Below, piece by piece: positions 34,352 to 42,285 of a stretch of 64,000 bases of DNA. Made by a program: the position numbers and the translations under genes. Under the pieces are notes generated by a model that worked only from the letters and a program-made list of their open reading frames with translations, was not told the DNA's origin and ran no database searches. Source of the DNA: an uncultured Acidobacteriota bacterium (GTDB lineage: Bacteria; Acidobacteriota; Blastocatellia; Pyrinomonadales; Pyrinomonadaceae); contig CALMAH010000013.1 of NCBI GenBank assembly GCA_937859595.1, positions 62,001-126,000 on the forward strand. Reading direction: 5' to 3'. Positions within the stretch are counted from its first letter, which is position 1. Every line of letters starts with the position of its first letter.

Positions 34352-35686
34352 TCAGGCGCGGGCTGTCCGGTCCTTGTCCCCACGATCAAGCGATACACCT
34401 TTCGAGGAAAGGAGATCCTGAAACTCGCGGCTTTTTTCCAATAGCAGTGCTTCTTCTACGGCCCAGGGCGAAATATCGGTTTCGGGCGCGGTCGCGCGTT
34501 CTAGAAACTCGTTCCAATCGACCCACTCAACAGACTCGACCTCGTCCGGGTTGGGGCGGAGGCTGCCGTCGAATACCCCGACTAGTACCGGACAGATCTC
34601 GTTTTCAACTATCCCGTCCTTTTCGGCCGTATATCTGAAATCGGGGAGGATCGTTCTCAGATCAACGCCGGAGATCCCAAGTTCATACTTCAGCCGCCGT
34701 CTTGCGGCTGCAGCTACGCTCTCGTGAAGCATCAAGTGCCCACAACACGAATTTGACCAGACTCCCGGCCAGGTCTGTTTCGACAGCGCCCGCTGCTGGA
34801 GTAAAAGCCTGCCGGAGCGATCGAACAGAAACACCGAGAATGCCCTATGCAATTTTGTGTATCCGTTGTGCGCGATGTGCTTTAGTTCGGTCCGTTTCGG
34901 CCTGTTCTCGTCGTCCACAAGCACAACCATTTCCTCGAACGAATAGTGGAACCGGCGATAGAGCATCAGCATCCCGAACACGAGAAGAATACCGAGAAGT
35001 GCCGGTTCTTCCATTCCCGCAAAAAAGGAAAAGGCCGTCCAGAAGAACACTATGAAGATGGCGCTGACGGAAAGCTGGATCGGAGTAGGAAGCAGAGGGC
35101 GGAATTTTGAGATCATTATCTCGATAATTATCGAACCCGCAAATCCGGAAAACAGCCATCCTCCAAAATTCGAAATTGGCACATCGTAGTACCATCCCCC
35201 GCCCTGATATTCCCAGAAGTCAAGATAGACCGCTCCGGGGTCAAGCACCATATCGAACAGAACAAGAATGATGGTGCACAGAACTACACGCCCCAGACGC
35301 GATTCTGAAACGTTCGCAGCCACCGCATACGAGCCGAGTATCAGCGGTGTCCAGGCAAAAGCGACCGTCCACGGCGCGTAGCCCAATATGCGATAGCCGA
35401 GATGATCCGTGTAATCGAAATGTCCGTAGGGAAAGCCGGTCGCTATGGCGGAAGATTCTATCAATATTGCGTAAATGCCCAGGACCGCGATAAAGACCGT
35501 TCCGTCTCGCCATCCTAACCATCTTCTAACAACCCAAAAACTCGGGGCCGCAAAAAGAACGATTGCCGCCGCCGAAGCGTAACTCGACCACTCCGGCATC
35601 GGTACATTTGCCATGAAAAAGGCCCCGACCATCAGGAAAATGGCCGCCGGCACACTCAAAATTATCTGCGTCTGAAACTTTTTCAC
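34352..35686 (-). CDS. Fusion of CruF-type carotenoid hydratase and isopentenyl-diphosphate isomerase
   Basis: 444 residues, two enzymes in one chain. Residues ~1-250 form seven or so membrane helices matching the CruF/DUF422 carotenoid hydratase family: FPYGHFDYTDHLGYRI, APWTVAFAWTPLILGSYAVA, and DMVLDPGAVYLDFWEYQGGG with its Asp-Pro pair. Residues ~251-444 match type 1 isopentenyl-diphosphate delta-isomerase of the Nudix fold: LHRAFSVFLFDRSGRLLLQQ, the catalytic-Cys segment WPGVWSNSCCGHLMLHES, and EYELG-like Nudix helix RRRLKYELGIS. The start is a GTG at 35686, with no Shine-Dalgarno. CruF adds water to acyclic carotenoid ends; IDI supplies DMAPP for chain building. Divergent from the prenyltransferase gene. 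Confidence 0.9.
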   Translation of the reverse strand: MKKFQTQIILSVPAAIFLMVGAFFMANVPMPEWSSYASAAAIVLFAAPSFWVVRRWLGWRDGTVFIAVLGIYAILIESSAIATGFPYGHFDYTDHLGYRILGYAPWTVAFAWTPLILGSYAVAANVSESRLGRVVLCTIILVLFDMVLDPGAVYLDFWEYQGGGWYYDVPISNFGGWLFSGFAGSIIIEIMISKFRPLLPTPIQLSVSAIFIVFFWTAFSFFAGMEEPALLGILLVFGMLMLYRRFHYSFEEMVVLVDDENRPKRTELKHIAHNGYTKLHRAFSVFLFDRSGRLLLQQRALSKQTWPGVWSNSCCGHLMLHESVAAAARRRLKYELGISGVDLRTILPDFRYTAEKDGIVENEICPVLVGVFDGSLRPNPDEVESVEWVDWNEFLERATAPETDISPWAVEEALLLEKSREFQDLLSSKGVSLDRGDKDRTARA

Positions 35687-35709
35687 AGCTGCGATATACT
35701 CACGTTGTG
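35684..35709. promoter_or_regulatory. Candidate divergent promoter with two leaderless GTG starts
   Basis: The gap between the two opposed GTG codons is 20 bases. On the plus strand TATACT (35695-35700) is followed by six bases and then GTG (35707). On the minus strand TATATC (35698-35693) is followed by six bases and then GTG (35686). The two -10-like boxes overlap in one near-palindrome, GATATACT/AGTATATC. Neither start has a Shine-Dalgarno sequence. If both boxes work, transcription would begin at or next to each start codon. -35 boxes would lie inside the opposite coding region and are not strong. Confidence 0.5.
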
Positions 35710-36597
35710 TTCCGACCCGGTCTCCATTTTCGGATCAGCCGGCCCAGATTCTGGATTTATCTTCTGGGGCCATACCTCCTGGGCGTGGCCGCCGCGGTCG
35801 AAACCGCCGGCGATCTCCTTCGGCATGATCCGGTGGTCTTCTTGCTATTTGCTGTCTACTTTCTCTTCCCTGCAAATCTTCTGGTTTATGGGATAAACGA
35901 TCTCTACGATGAAGAGACCGACCGACTCAATCCGAAGAAGTCCGGATACGAAGTTCTCGTGGCCATGGAGGAACGTTGGCCGCTCAAACTCGCCATCTTC
36001 AGCGTCAACCTGCCTTTCGCTTTATTGGCTCTGTACCTTGAGCCCGCCGCTGCGATTGCCTTAGGGCTTTTCTTCTTCTTCTCGATATTCTACTCCGCAC
36101 CACCGATCCGAGCCAAGACAATACCGATCCTCGACTCTACCTTTAACGTACTCTACATCTTTCCCGGAATATTTTCATTCCTGATGATCACCGGCTACTG
36201 GCCACCGCTAACGGTCGTACTCGCTGGGTGGCTATGGACGATGGCGATGCACGCATTTTCTGCCGTCCCCGACATAACAGCCGATCGTCAAGCAGGGATC
36301 GCGACCGTCGCCACCTTGTTGAATAGGAATGGGACGATAGTGCTCTGTTCCGCGCTCTACTCGGCCGCCGCGGTGCTGGCCTTTCCATACCTTGGGTCTC
36401 TTGCGGTCATCCTTGGCGGAGCCTATATCGTCATGATGGCCGTTTCGCTGAAACAGCAGGACGAGGCTTCCGTGTTCTCCGTTTACAAGTGGTTTCCGCT
36501 TGTAAACGCCGCTGCCGGCTTTGCTATATTTTGGTATATCTTTCTTCCTAAGACGATTCAGAGTGCCTCGAGCGGCCCGGCTGTCTTGATGCCGTGA
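35707..36597 (+). CDS. UbiA-family prenyltransferase, lycopene elongase-like
   Basis: 296 residues, about seven to nine membrane helices. The diphosphate-binding motif is NDLYDEETDRLNPKKSGYE (residues ~64-82), and the second Asp-rich region is AVPDITADRQAGIATVATLL near residue 180. These are hallmarks of UbiA aromatic/isoprenoid prenyltransferases. In this setting, next to crtB, crtI and CruF, the best match is the lycopene elongase group (LyeJ/CrtEb) that adds C5 units to lycopene, but other prenyl acceptors cannot be excluded. GTG start with no ribosome binding site. Its last 40 bases overlap the 3' end of crtI on the other strand. Confidence 0.85.
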   Translation: MFRPGLHFRISRPRFWIYLLGPYLLGVAAAVETAGDLLRHDPVVFLLFAVYFLFPANLLVYGINDLYDEETDRLNPKKSGYEVLVAMEERWPLKLAIFSVNLPFALLALYLEPAAAIALGLFFFFSIFYSAPPIRAKTIPILDSTFNVLYIFPGIFSFLMITGYWPPLTVVLAGWLWTMAMHAFSAVPDITADRQAGIATVATLLNRNGTIVLCSALYSAAAVLAFPYLGSLAVILGGAYIVMMAVSLKQQDEASVFSVYKWFPLVNAAAGFAIFWYIFLPKTIQSASSGPAVLMP

Positions 36598-38060
36598 ACT
36601 CGTTTGAATACGAGTTCCGCGCTTATCAGGCAGATCTGCGTACCGATCCCGGGATTTGTACCGGCACCGACAAAGTAAAGGCCTTTTACCTTTTTCGATT
36701 GGTTTTTCGGACGAAAGATCGCGGTCTGCCGCATCGTATGCGCAAGTCCCAATGCAGTTCCGCGAAACGCATTATGATCTGCCGCAAAATCACTGACCGT
36801 ATAGATCCGCTTGTATTCGACCTTTTCCCGAAGTCCGGTAAGGCCCATCTCCCGTTCGATCAGTCTGAGCACTTTCTCGGAATAAGCTTCCTTTTCATCT
36901 TCCGTTATCTCCAATCCAGACGCGATCGGAACCAGAACAAAAAGGTTTTCGCGGCCCTCCGGCGCCACCTCGCTGTCCGTCACGCTTGGTGCACACACGT
37001 ATAACGAGGGCTCCGGCGGCAGACAGGGGTCTTTGTATATCTGATCGAAATTGAGACGCCAGTCGTCACTGAAAAGAAGATTGTGATGGGTTAGGCCGCG
37101 CAGCTTTTCCTTTATCCCGAGATACATTATAAAGGCGGACGGTGCCATAACCCTACGGTCCCAATACCGCTGTTTGTAGCTCCTCCACTTGTCACCGAGC
37201 AGTTGAGTTTCAGTAAACCAAAGATCCGCATTTGATATAACGATATCCGCCGCGATGACCTCGCCGCTTGCGAGCCTAACCCCGCTTGCTGCCCCGTTCT
37301 CGACCAGTATCTCGGCCACCGGCGAATTTGTCATCAGCCGGGCTCCGTTCTTTTCGGCAAGGTGGGCGAGTGCCTTTATAAGCTCGTAAAAACCACCGCG
37401 GGGATAGAAGACACCCTGGTTGAAATCCATGTGCGACATCAAATTGTAGAGTGCCGGGGCCTCATACGGAGACGTGCCGAGGAAGACCATCGTGTATTCC
37501 ATCACCTGCTGCAGCTTCCGCGATCTGAAGAACCTTGAGACGAAGCTGTGCATTTTCGAGAAGACCGAAAGCTTTTGGCCTTCGGTCATGACACGGCGAT
37601 TGAAGAAGTCGAATATCGTGTCGTAGTTCTTGTACATAAAGTGCTGGGTCGCAACCTTGTACTGATACTCCGACTGTTTCAGATATGCCCTCAGCTTTTC
37701 GGCGGCACCGGGCTCGATCCGTTCGAACGTTGCCGAGTCCCGCCCGATATCGGAATGGATATCGAGCGACTCGGATTCATTGTGAAAAAAGATGCGATAA
37801 GACGGGGAGAGACGGATCAGGTCGAGGTGGTCTTCGACCCGCTCGCCCATCAATTGAAAATAATGCTCGAAAAGATCCGGGGCGAGGTACCACGACGGCC
37901 CCATGTCAAAACGATATCCCTCTGCTTCGAAAACGTTCGCGCGACCGCCAAGATTTTCGTTCTTTTCGAGTACCGTTACTTCGTAGCCTTTTTTTGCGAA
38001 CAGGCCCGCTGTCCCAAGCCCTCCGATACCGGCTCCGATAACGACTACACGCTTATTCAT
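36558..38060 (-). CDS. crtI: Phytoene desaturase (CrtI type)
   Basis: FAD-dependent desaturase that converts phytoene towards lycopene, or acts later on elongated carotenoids. N-terminal dinucleotide motif VVVIGAGIGGLGTAGLFAKK, then VLEKNENLGGRANVFEAEG and FDMGPSWYLAPDLF. The C-terminal CrtI signature is GLYFVGAGTNPGIGTQICLI. 500 residues, normal length. The ATG at 38060 overlaps the crtB stop by 8 bases, so the two are translated together. The 3' end overlaps the prenyltransferase gene. Only one desaturase is present, so the 3,4-desaturation step of a bacterioruberin-like pathway would need this enzyme to be bifunctional, or another gene elsewhere. Confidence 0.95.
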   Translation of the reverse strand: MNKRVVVIGAGIGGLGTAGLFAKKGYEVTVLEKNENLGGRANVFEAEGYRFDMGPSWYLAPDLFEHYFQLMGERVEDHLDLIRLSPSYRIFFHNESESLDIHSDIGRDSATFERIEPGAAEKLRAYLKQSEYQYKVATQHFMYKNYDTIFDFFNRRVMTEGQKLSVFSKMHSFVSRFFRSRKLQQVMEYTMVFLGTSPYEAPALYNLMSHMDFNQGVFYPRGGFYELIKALAHLAEKNGARLMTNSPVAEILVENGAASGVRLASGEVIAADIVISNADLWFTETQLLGDKWRSYKQRYWDRRVMAPSAFIMYLGIKEKLRGLTHHNLLFSDDWRLNFDQIYKDPCLPPEPSLYVCAPSVTDSEVAPEGRENLFVLVPIASGLEITEDEKEAYSEKVLRLIEREMGLTGLREKVEYKRIYTVSDFAADHNAFRGTALGLAHTMRQTAIFRPKNQSKKVKGLYFVGAGTNPGIGTQICLISAELVFKRVHGIKTAGPLEAL

Positions 38061-38958
38061 AAACACCGGCGAGGGCCTTTAAGGACAAAAGTATCTTCTG
38101 GTTTCGATTTGTTCGGACCCGCCCCGCGAAAACATCATAGTTCGCCCGCTCTATCTCGCCAAGTATCGCCCTGTAAAGCACAAAAGCTACTCTTACCGCA
38201 AGCCGGCCCCGCCAATTGAGAAGCTTAATACCCGGCAGGGCCTCACGATAGACCTCGCGGTTGCGTTCGACCTGGAACTTCATAAACTTTATAAAACGCT
38301 CGTCCCGAACGCGTCCCGCAATGTCCTCCGCCGTGATCTGAAATCGAGCCATCTCGTCCTTGGGCATATAGACACGGCCGAGCCCTTCATAGTCCTCACG
38401 AATGTCCCGGAGAAAATTTGTCAGCTGAAAGGCGTAACCTAGCTTTATCGCATACGGAAATGCCTCTGGCGACGAGAACCCGACAATGCGCGTGACCATC
38501 AAACCGATCACGCCTGCCGAGCCATACATGTATTCCTCAAGCTCAGCGTAGTTCTCGTACTCAAACTTGTCCTTGTCCATGAACATCGACCGCAAAAATG
38601 CTTCGCCGTCTTCTGCGGGAATTTCATAGTGCCGAAAGACATGGACGATAGCGTCCATTACCGGGTCATCCGATCCGCCTGCGGCCATCGCATCGCGCCA
38701 GCCATCCCGCCAGTCTTCAAGCCGGCGGAGGGCGGCAGCGTGGTCGGTACAGGTCGGATCATCAACGATCTCGTCCGGTATCCGGGCAAAAGCATAGACC
38801 GCATATATGCCGTCCCGAACCTCTTTCGGAAAGAACTGAGTCGCAAAATAAAAACTCGTTCCGTAATGCCGGGTGATCTGACGGCAAAGATCCATCCCGC
38901 GGACAAACCGCTCAGATGCCGGCAGCGGAGCCGTCGAAGTGTCAAATAGGCCGATCAT
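38053..38958 (-). CDS. crtB: Phytoene synthase
   Basis: Joins two geranylgeranyl diphosphates to phytoene. 301 residues from the ATG at 38958; upstream codons in frame add a non-family extension. Substrate-binding Asp-rich motifs: AFARIPDEIVDDP near residue 55 and QLTNFLRDIREDYEGLGRVYMP near 170 (first and second DxxxD). CRQITRHYGTSFYFAT at the N-terminus and YGSAGVIGLMVTRIV are also typical of squalene/phytoene synthases. First gene of a crtB-crtI pair. No geranylgeranyl diphosphate synthase is in the window. Confidence 0.95.
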   Translation of the reverse strand: MIGLFDTSTAPLPASERFVRGMDLCRQITRHYGTSFYFATQFFPKEVRDGIYAVYAFARIPDEIVDDPTCTDHAAALRRLEDWRDGWRDAMAAGGSDDPVMDAIVHVFRHYEIPAEDGEAFLRSMFMDKDKFEYENYAELEEYMYGSAGVIGLMVTRIVGFSSPEAFPYAIKLGYAFQLTNFLRDIREDYEGLGRVYMPKDEMARFQITAEDIAGRVRDERFIKFMKFQVERNREVYREALPGIKLLNWRGRLAVRVAFVLYRAILGEIERANYDVFAGRVRTNRNQKILLSLKALAGVYE

Positions 38959-39080
38959 ATGTTCTCTCGCCCCGCCGGCGTCCCGCCTCAACGGAAAACT
39001 AAACTGACGACAAACGGAGCCCTAACCTATTTTTTCGCAGGGTTTTGTTCAATAGATTCAGATCTTCTTTCGCTTGGAAA

Positions 39081-40034
39081 CTATTCTACTACGGACTTGA
39101 GCAGCGCGCGCACTTTTTTCATGTCTTCCCAGACATCTTTTTTCTTGTGCGGGTCGCGGAGAAGATAGGCAGGATGGAAGGTCGGCATGACTTTTACACC
39201 GAAGTAGTCGTGAAAATGGCCGCGGAGCTTTGAAATTGGCGTTTTTACCTGAAGCAGGTTGTGGGCCGCCGTAGCTCCGAGCACCACCACGACCTTTGGT
39301 TTCACAACAGCTATCTCGCGCAAAATAAATGGGCGGCAGGCTTCGGTCTCGACAGGCTCGGGTTTACGATTTTCGGGCGGACGGCAGCGATTTATGTTCC
39401 CGATGCAGACCTCCTCGCGTTTTAGCCCGATGCTCTCGATGATCTTTGTCAGCAGTTGGCCGGCGCGTCCAACGAAGGGAAAACCCTGTTCGTCCTCGTC
39501 CGCACCGGGAGCCTCGCCGATGAACATCAGGTCGGCGTTGAAATTACCGGTTGTGTGAACTATCTGTTTTCGCCCCTGTGCATGAAGCGGGCAGCGGATA
39601 CAATTTCCAATCTCGGCACGGATCGACTCGATGGTGTCCTCCGTCACTTCGAGTTTAGGCGAAATATCGCCGTAGAGCGTTTCTGCCTGGCCTTTGGATG
39701 AGAGTTGTGTTTCGTTGTCTGAGGCCATTTTTGTTGAGTCAGTGTCTTTGTCGGAAGCGGTTTCTGTTAAGGATCTGGCCCCAGTATTCCCGTTCGCCCT
39801 TTTCGATAGCGAAGGCATCGCGGCAAGCCGTGAACCGGCTTTCCTGACCGGTGTATCGTTTCTTTTGATCGTCGGGATCTCGACCCTCTCTCTTACCTCA
39901 ACCTTTTCGTCCGACTGTTTTAAGACTTTTGGTTCGGGCAGGCTGGCCGAGAGACGTTCGACACCCAGCTCCTGCATATAGAGGAGATGTTCCCTTACAT
40001 CCTGGATGAGTTCGGAGAGTTTCGGATCAGGCAT
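39081..40034 (-). CDS. udg: Uracil-DNA glycosylase, family 4 type, with N-terminal extension
   Basis: Removes uracil from DNA. The catalytic region begins near residue 140. It carries the 4Fe-4S cysteines in [15 protein letters not shown] and [17 protein letters not shown], the active-site motif [18 protein letters not shown], and the C-terminal [14 protein letters not shown]. The first ~135 residues are mostly Ser/Thr/Lys/Glu-rich and look disordered, except for an initial helix ([19 protein letters not shown]) seen in many family members. Total 317 residues. Its ATG overlaps the coaBC stop by one base (40034), so translation is coupled. Confidence 0.92.
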   Translation of the reverse strand: MPDPKLSELIQDVREHLLYMQELGVERLSASLPEPKVLKQSDEKVEVRERVEIPTIKRNDTPVRKAGSRLAAMPSLSKRANGNTGARSLTETASDKDTDSTKMASDNETQLSSKGQAETLYGDISPKLEVTEDTIESIRAEIGNCIRCPLHAQGRKQIVHTTGNFNADLMFIGEAPGADEDEQGFPFVGRAGQLLTKIIESIGLKREEVCIGNINRCRPPENRKPEPVETEACRPFILREIAVVKPKVVVVLGATAAHNLLQVKTPISKLRGHFHDYFGVKVMPTFHPAYLLRDPHKKKDVWEDMKKVRALLKSVVE

Positions 40035-41344
40035 TATTCACCGCGAAGCTTTTTGAGTTCGTCGAGTATCTTATCAGCCAATTCGCGTTTAGGCATCAGC
40101 GGGAGAGCGGTTTCTCCGGCTGCGGTTATAATGGTGGCGATGTTCGTGTCCGTATTAAACCCTGCCCCCTCGGCCGTGATGTCGTTCGCAACGACCATAT
40201 CGAGGGCCTTTTTCTCCATCTTTGAGCGGGCATAGGCCACTACGTCATTTGTCTCGGCGGCGAACCCCACAACAAGCATCCCGTTCCTTCGATCTTTTGC
40301 CACATCGGCGAGAATGTCCGAGGTTTTTGCGAGTTCGAGCGTCATCGTTTCACGGCCGTCTTTCTTTATCTTGGCATCTGCTGCACTGACGGGGCGATAA
40401 TCCGCTACCGCGGCTGCACCTATAAAAATGGTTGCGTTTGAAAGTTCATTCATTACCGCAGTATGCATCTCATCGGCGGAAACACCTTTTATGACCTTTA
40501 TTCCCTCCGGCGGATCGACAGATGTTATCCCCGAAACAACTGTGACCTCGGCCCCCCTGTCCCGGGCAGCCTCCGCGACCGCAAACCCCATTTTTCCAGA
40601 TGAATGATTGGAGATGAACCTGACCGGATCGATGGCCTCGCGCGTCCCACCGACGGTGATCAAGACCCGCTCGCCCGACAAGTCTTGCGATTGCGGAATG
40701 CGGATTGCGGAATGCGGATTTTTTTCTTCGTTCTTGTTTCGTGCTGTTTCGTGTTGTTTCGTGGTTCGATTTTCTTTATTCCCCACTCCGCGTTCCGCAT
40801 TCTGCATTTCAAGCAAGCCCAAGGCTTGCTTGACGATATTCTCAACATCCTCCAGCTTTCCCGTCCCCACCGTTCGGCATGCAAGCTCTCCAGCCACCGG
40901 TTCTACAAAATAAACCCCGTCCGCCTTCAGCCTCTCTATATTCCTCTGCGTGGCCGGCTGTTCCCACATTGTCGTGTTCATCGCCGGAGCGATCATCACC
41001 GGAGCCGTACATGCCAAATATGTCGACGAAAGAAAATCATCAGCCACACCGTTTGCAAACTTCGCAATGATATTCGCCGTAGCAGGGACAATGAGCAGCA
41101 AGTCTATATTCTGCGAGAAGTTGATATGAGCTATCGGGTCGGGGTTTGCAGGGTCGTAATCGTCAACTATGACGTGCTTATCCGTCAGCGCACGAAAGGT
41201 CAGGGGCTGGACGAACTCCGTCGCGTGCCGCGTCATCGCCACCGAGACCTCACAGCCCGCCTTCTGCAGCGCACGCATCACCTCCACCGCCTTATAAGCC
41301 GCGATCCCCCCGCTCACGCCTAAACCTACTCGATATTTCCTCAT
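40034..41344 (-). CDS. coaBC: Bifunctional phosphopantothenoylcysteine decarboxylase/synthetase
   Basis: Two steps of coenzyme A synthesis. The ATG at 41344 gives the family start MRKYRVGLGVSGGIAAYKAV. The CoaC half (~1-175) has PMAP-type active-site strands (PVMIAPAMNTTMWEQPATQ) and the FMN-site His region LIVPATANIIAKFANGVAD. The CoaB half (~222-435) has LITVGGTREAIDPVRFISNH and AAVADYRP. The two are joined by a ~42-residue polar linker (~178-220), of unusual composition, encoded by a repeat element. It is followed without a gap by the glycosylase gene. An exact element description is given under the repeat entry. Confidence 0.95.
   Translation of the reverse strand: MRKYRVGLGVSGGIAAYKAVEVMRALQKAGCEVSVAMTRHATEFVQPLTFRALTDKHVIVDDYDPANPDPIAHINFSQNIDLLLIVPATANIIAKFANGVADDFLSSTYLACTAPVMIAPAMNTTMWEQPATQRNIERLKADGVYFVEPVAGELACRTVGTGKLEDVENIVKQALGLLEMQNAERGVGNKENRTTKQHETARNKNEEKNPHSAIRIPQSQDLSGERVLITVGGTREAIDPVRFISNHSSGKMGFAVAEAARDRGAEVTVVSGITSVDPPEGIKVIKGVSADEMHTAVMNELSNATIFIGAAAVADYRPVSAADAKIKKDGRETMTLELAKTSDILADVAKDRRNGMLVVGFAAETNDVVAYARSKMEKKALDMVVANDITAEGAGFNTDTNIATIITAAGETALPLMPKRELADKILDELKKLRGE
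40685..40807. repeat. In-frame element with inverted heptanucleotide arms, inside coaBC
   Basis: The left arm is TTGCGA, then TTGCGGA-ATGCGGA twice (40691-40718), a perfect 14-bp tandem duplication built from 7-bp units. The right arm (40787-40807) is TCCGCGT-TCCGCAT-TCTGCAT; its first 14 bases match the reverse complement of the left 14-bp unit at 12 positions. The 68-bp core holds three 10-bp copies of GTTTCGTGNT (40736-40765). The whole is 123 bp, 41 codons, so it keeps the frame. It encodes a polar peptide linker between two enzyme domains. Confidence 0.7.
40811..40831. repeat. Perfect 9-bp dyad next to the coaBC element
   Basis: AAGCAAGCC and GGCTTGCTT surround the loop CAA. It lies three bases to the right of the heptanucleotide element, still inside the coaBC frame. 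Confidence 0.6.
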
Positions 41345-41497
41345 TTTGTCCTCAGCCCGTGTCAGTGGCCCGCAAATAAGTAACGGCCCACACACTCGAA
41401 CTTCTCATGTCTCATCTATCAATTACAAAAAGATTTTACTACATTTCGCCTCGACACCCGTGCTAGAATCAACGCAGTCTTTCTTCGAGGTGCCCTT

Positions 41498-42229
41498 ATG
41501 AAACGCTGGCTATTCCTCTCCTTTCTGTCGTTGCTTTTCGCGTTCTCTGCAAACGGTCAGCAGAGCAATATAAAAGGCCTTTTCCTGACTGGCACGATCA
41601 TAGATCTGAATGTTGTGCCTGAGTATTGTAGAACAGACACACGTCTATTGGTTCAGGTCGAACTGGCAATGCAGTTTCGGAACGGCAGTGATAGGCCGTT
41701 GATCGTTATGAAGCCCAAACCAAGATGGTTAGATCCATTTGGCGGGAATTTGGGCAGCACTCGGGTTAACCTTCTCCGAGGTCTTCCGTCGATCGCAGAC
41801 AAACAGTCCGAGCGTATCCAGGCTATCAACACGCGCTCCGGTAATTGCCACCCTTCTATTTACACGCAATATCGCAACGATGATCGCCTTTCCTCTTTTA
41901 TCAAGAGCATCGATCTTCCTGGACCGACCTCCGATTTTTTTGAGGTGATAGAGCCGGGTGGTTATTACACATTTATCGAATATGTAACACTGGACACTGG
42001 CTTCGAATTAGAGGTAAAACTAGGCAGAAGTTTAAGGGAAGCTCGGATCAGTTCCGAATTTCCTGCATTTCAGATCGAGTATCACCTGTCTCTGAAAGGA
42101 AACGCGAAGGGTGAAGGGCTCTTCCAAACCCTGCGATCAAGATGGGAAACATTCGGAAACCTCATACTAGATGAGAGCGGCGATTTTACTATAATCTCCG
42201 AACCAATAGTCAACCGGACCAGCGGATAA
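41498..42229 (+). CDS. Secreted hypothetical protein, first of a tandem paralogous pair
   Basis: 243 residues of unknown function. Signal peptide FLSFLSLLFAFSANGQ. The mature part starts with the strand GLFLTGTIIDLNVV, has an Ig/transthyretin-like feel (VQVELAMQFRNGSDRPLIV), then VIEPGGYYTFIEYVTL and FQIEYHLSLKG. It ends LILDESGDFTIISEPI. The same landmarks appear, diverged, in the next gene, so the two are duplicates. No enzyme motif is visible. A cysteine pair (EYCRTDT and GNCHPS) may form a disulfide. TAGAAT 29 bases upstream could be a -10 box. Confidence 0.6.
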   Translation: MKRWLFLSFLSLLFAFSANGQQSNIKGLFLTGTIIDLNVVPEYCRTDTRLLVQVELAMQFRNGSDRPLIVMKPKPRWLDPFGGNLGSTRVNLLRGLPSIADKQSERIQAINTRSGNCHPSIYTQYRNDDRLSSFIKSIDLPGPTSDFFEVIEPGGYYTFIEYVTLDTGFELEVKLGRSLREARISSEFPAFQIEYHLSLKGNAKGEGLFQTLRSRWETFGNLILDESGDFTIISEPIVNRTSG

Positions 42230-42285
42230 GGGATCGTATGGTCTGTGCTAATATTCCTTAAAAGCCTGTAACCGCAAATCATTGA

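Noticed and set aside
35705..35896. A second plus-strand frame starting at a TTG next to the prenyltransferase start
   Set aside because: It is out of frame with the UbiA motifs and ends after 63 codons; the GTG at 35707 gives the family protein.
40685..40831. Reading the coaBC repeat as a CRISPR-like array
   Set aside because: The units are 7-10 bp, without regular spacers, and lie inside a coding frame; no cas genes are in the window.
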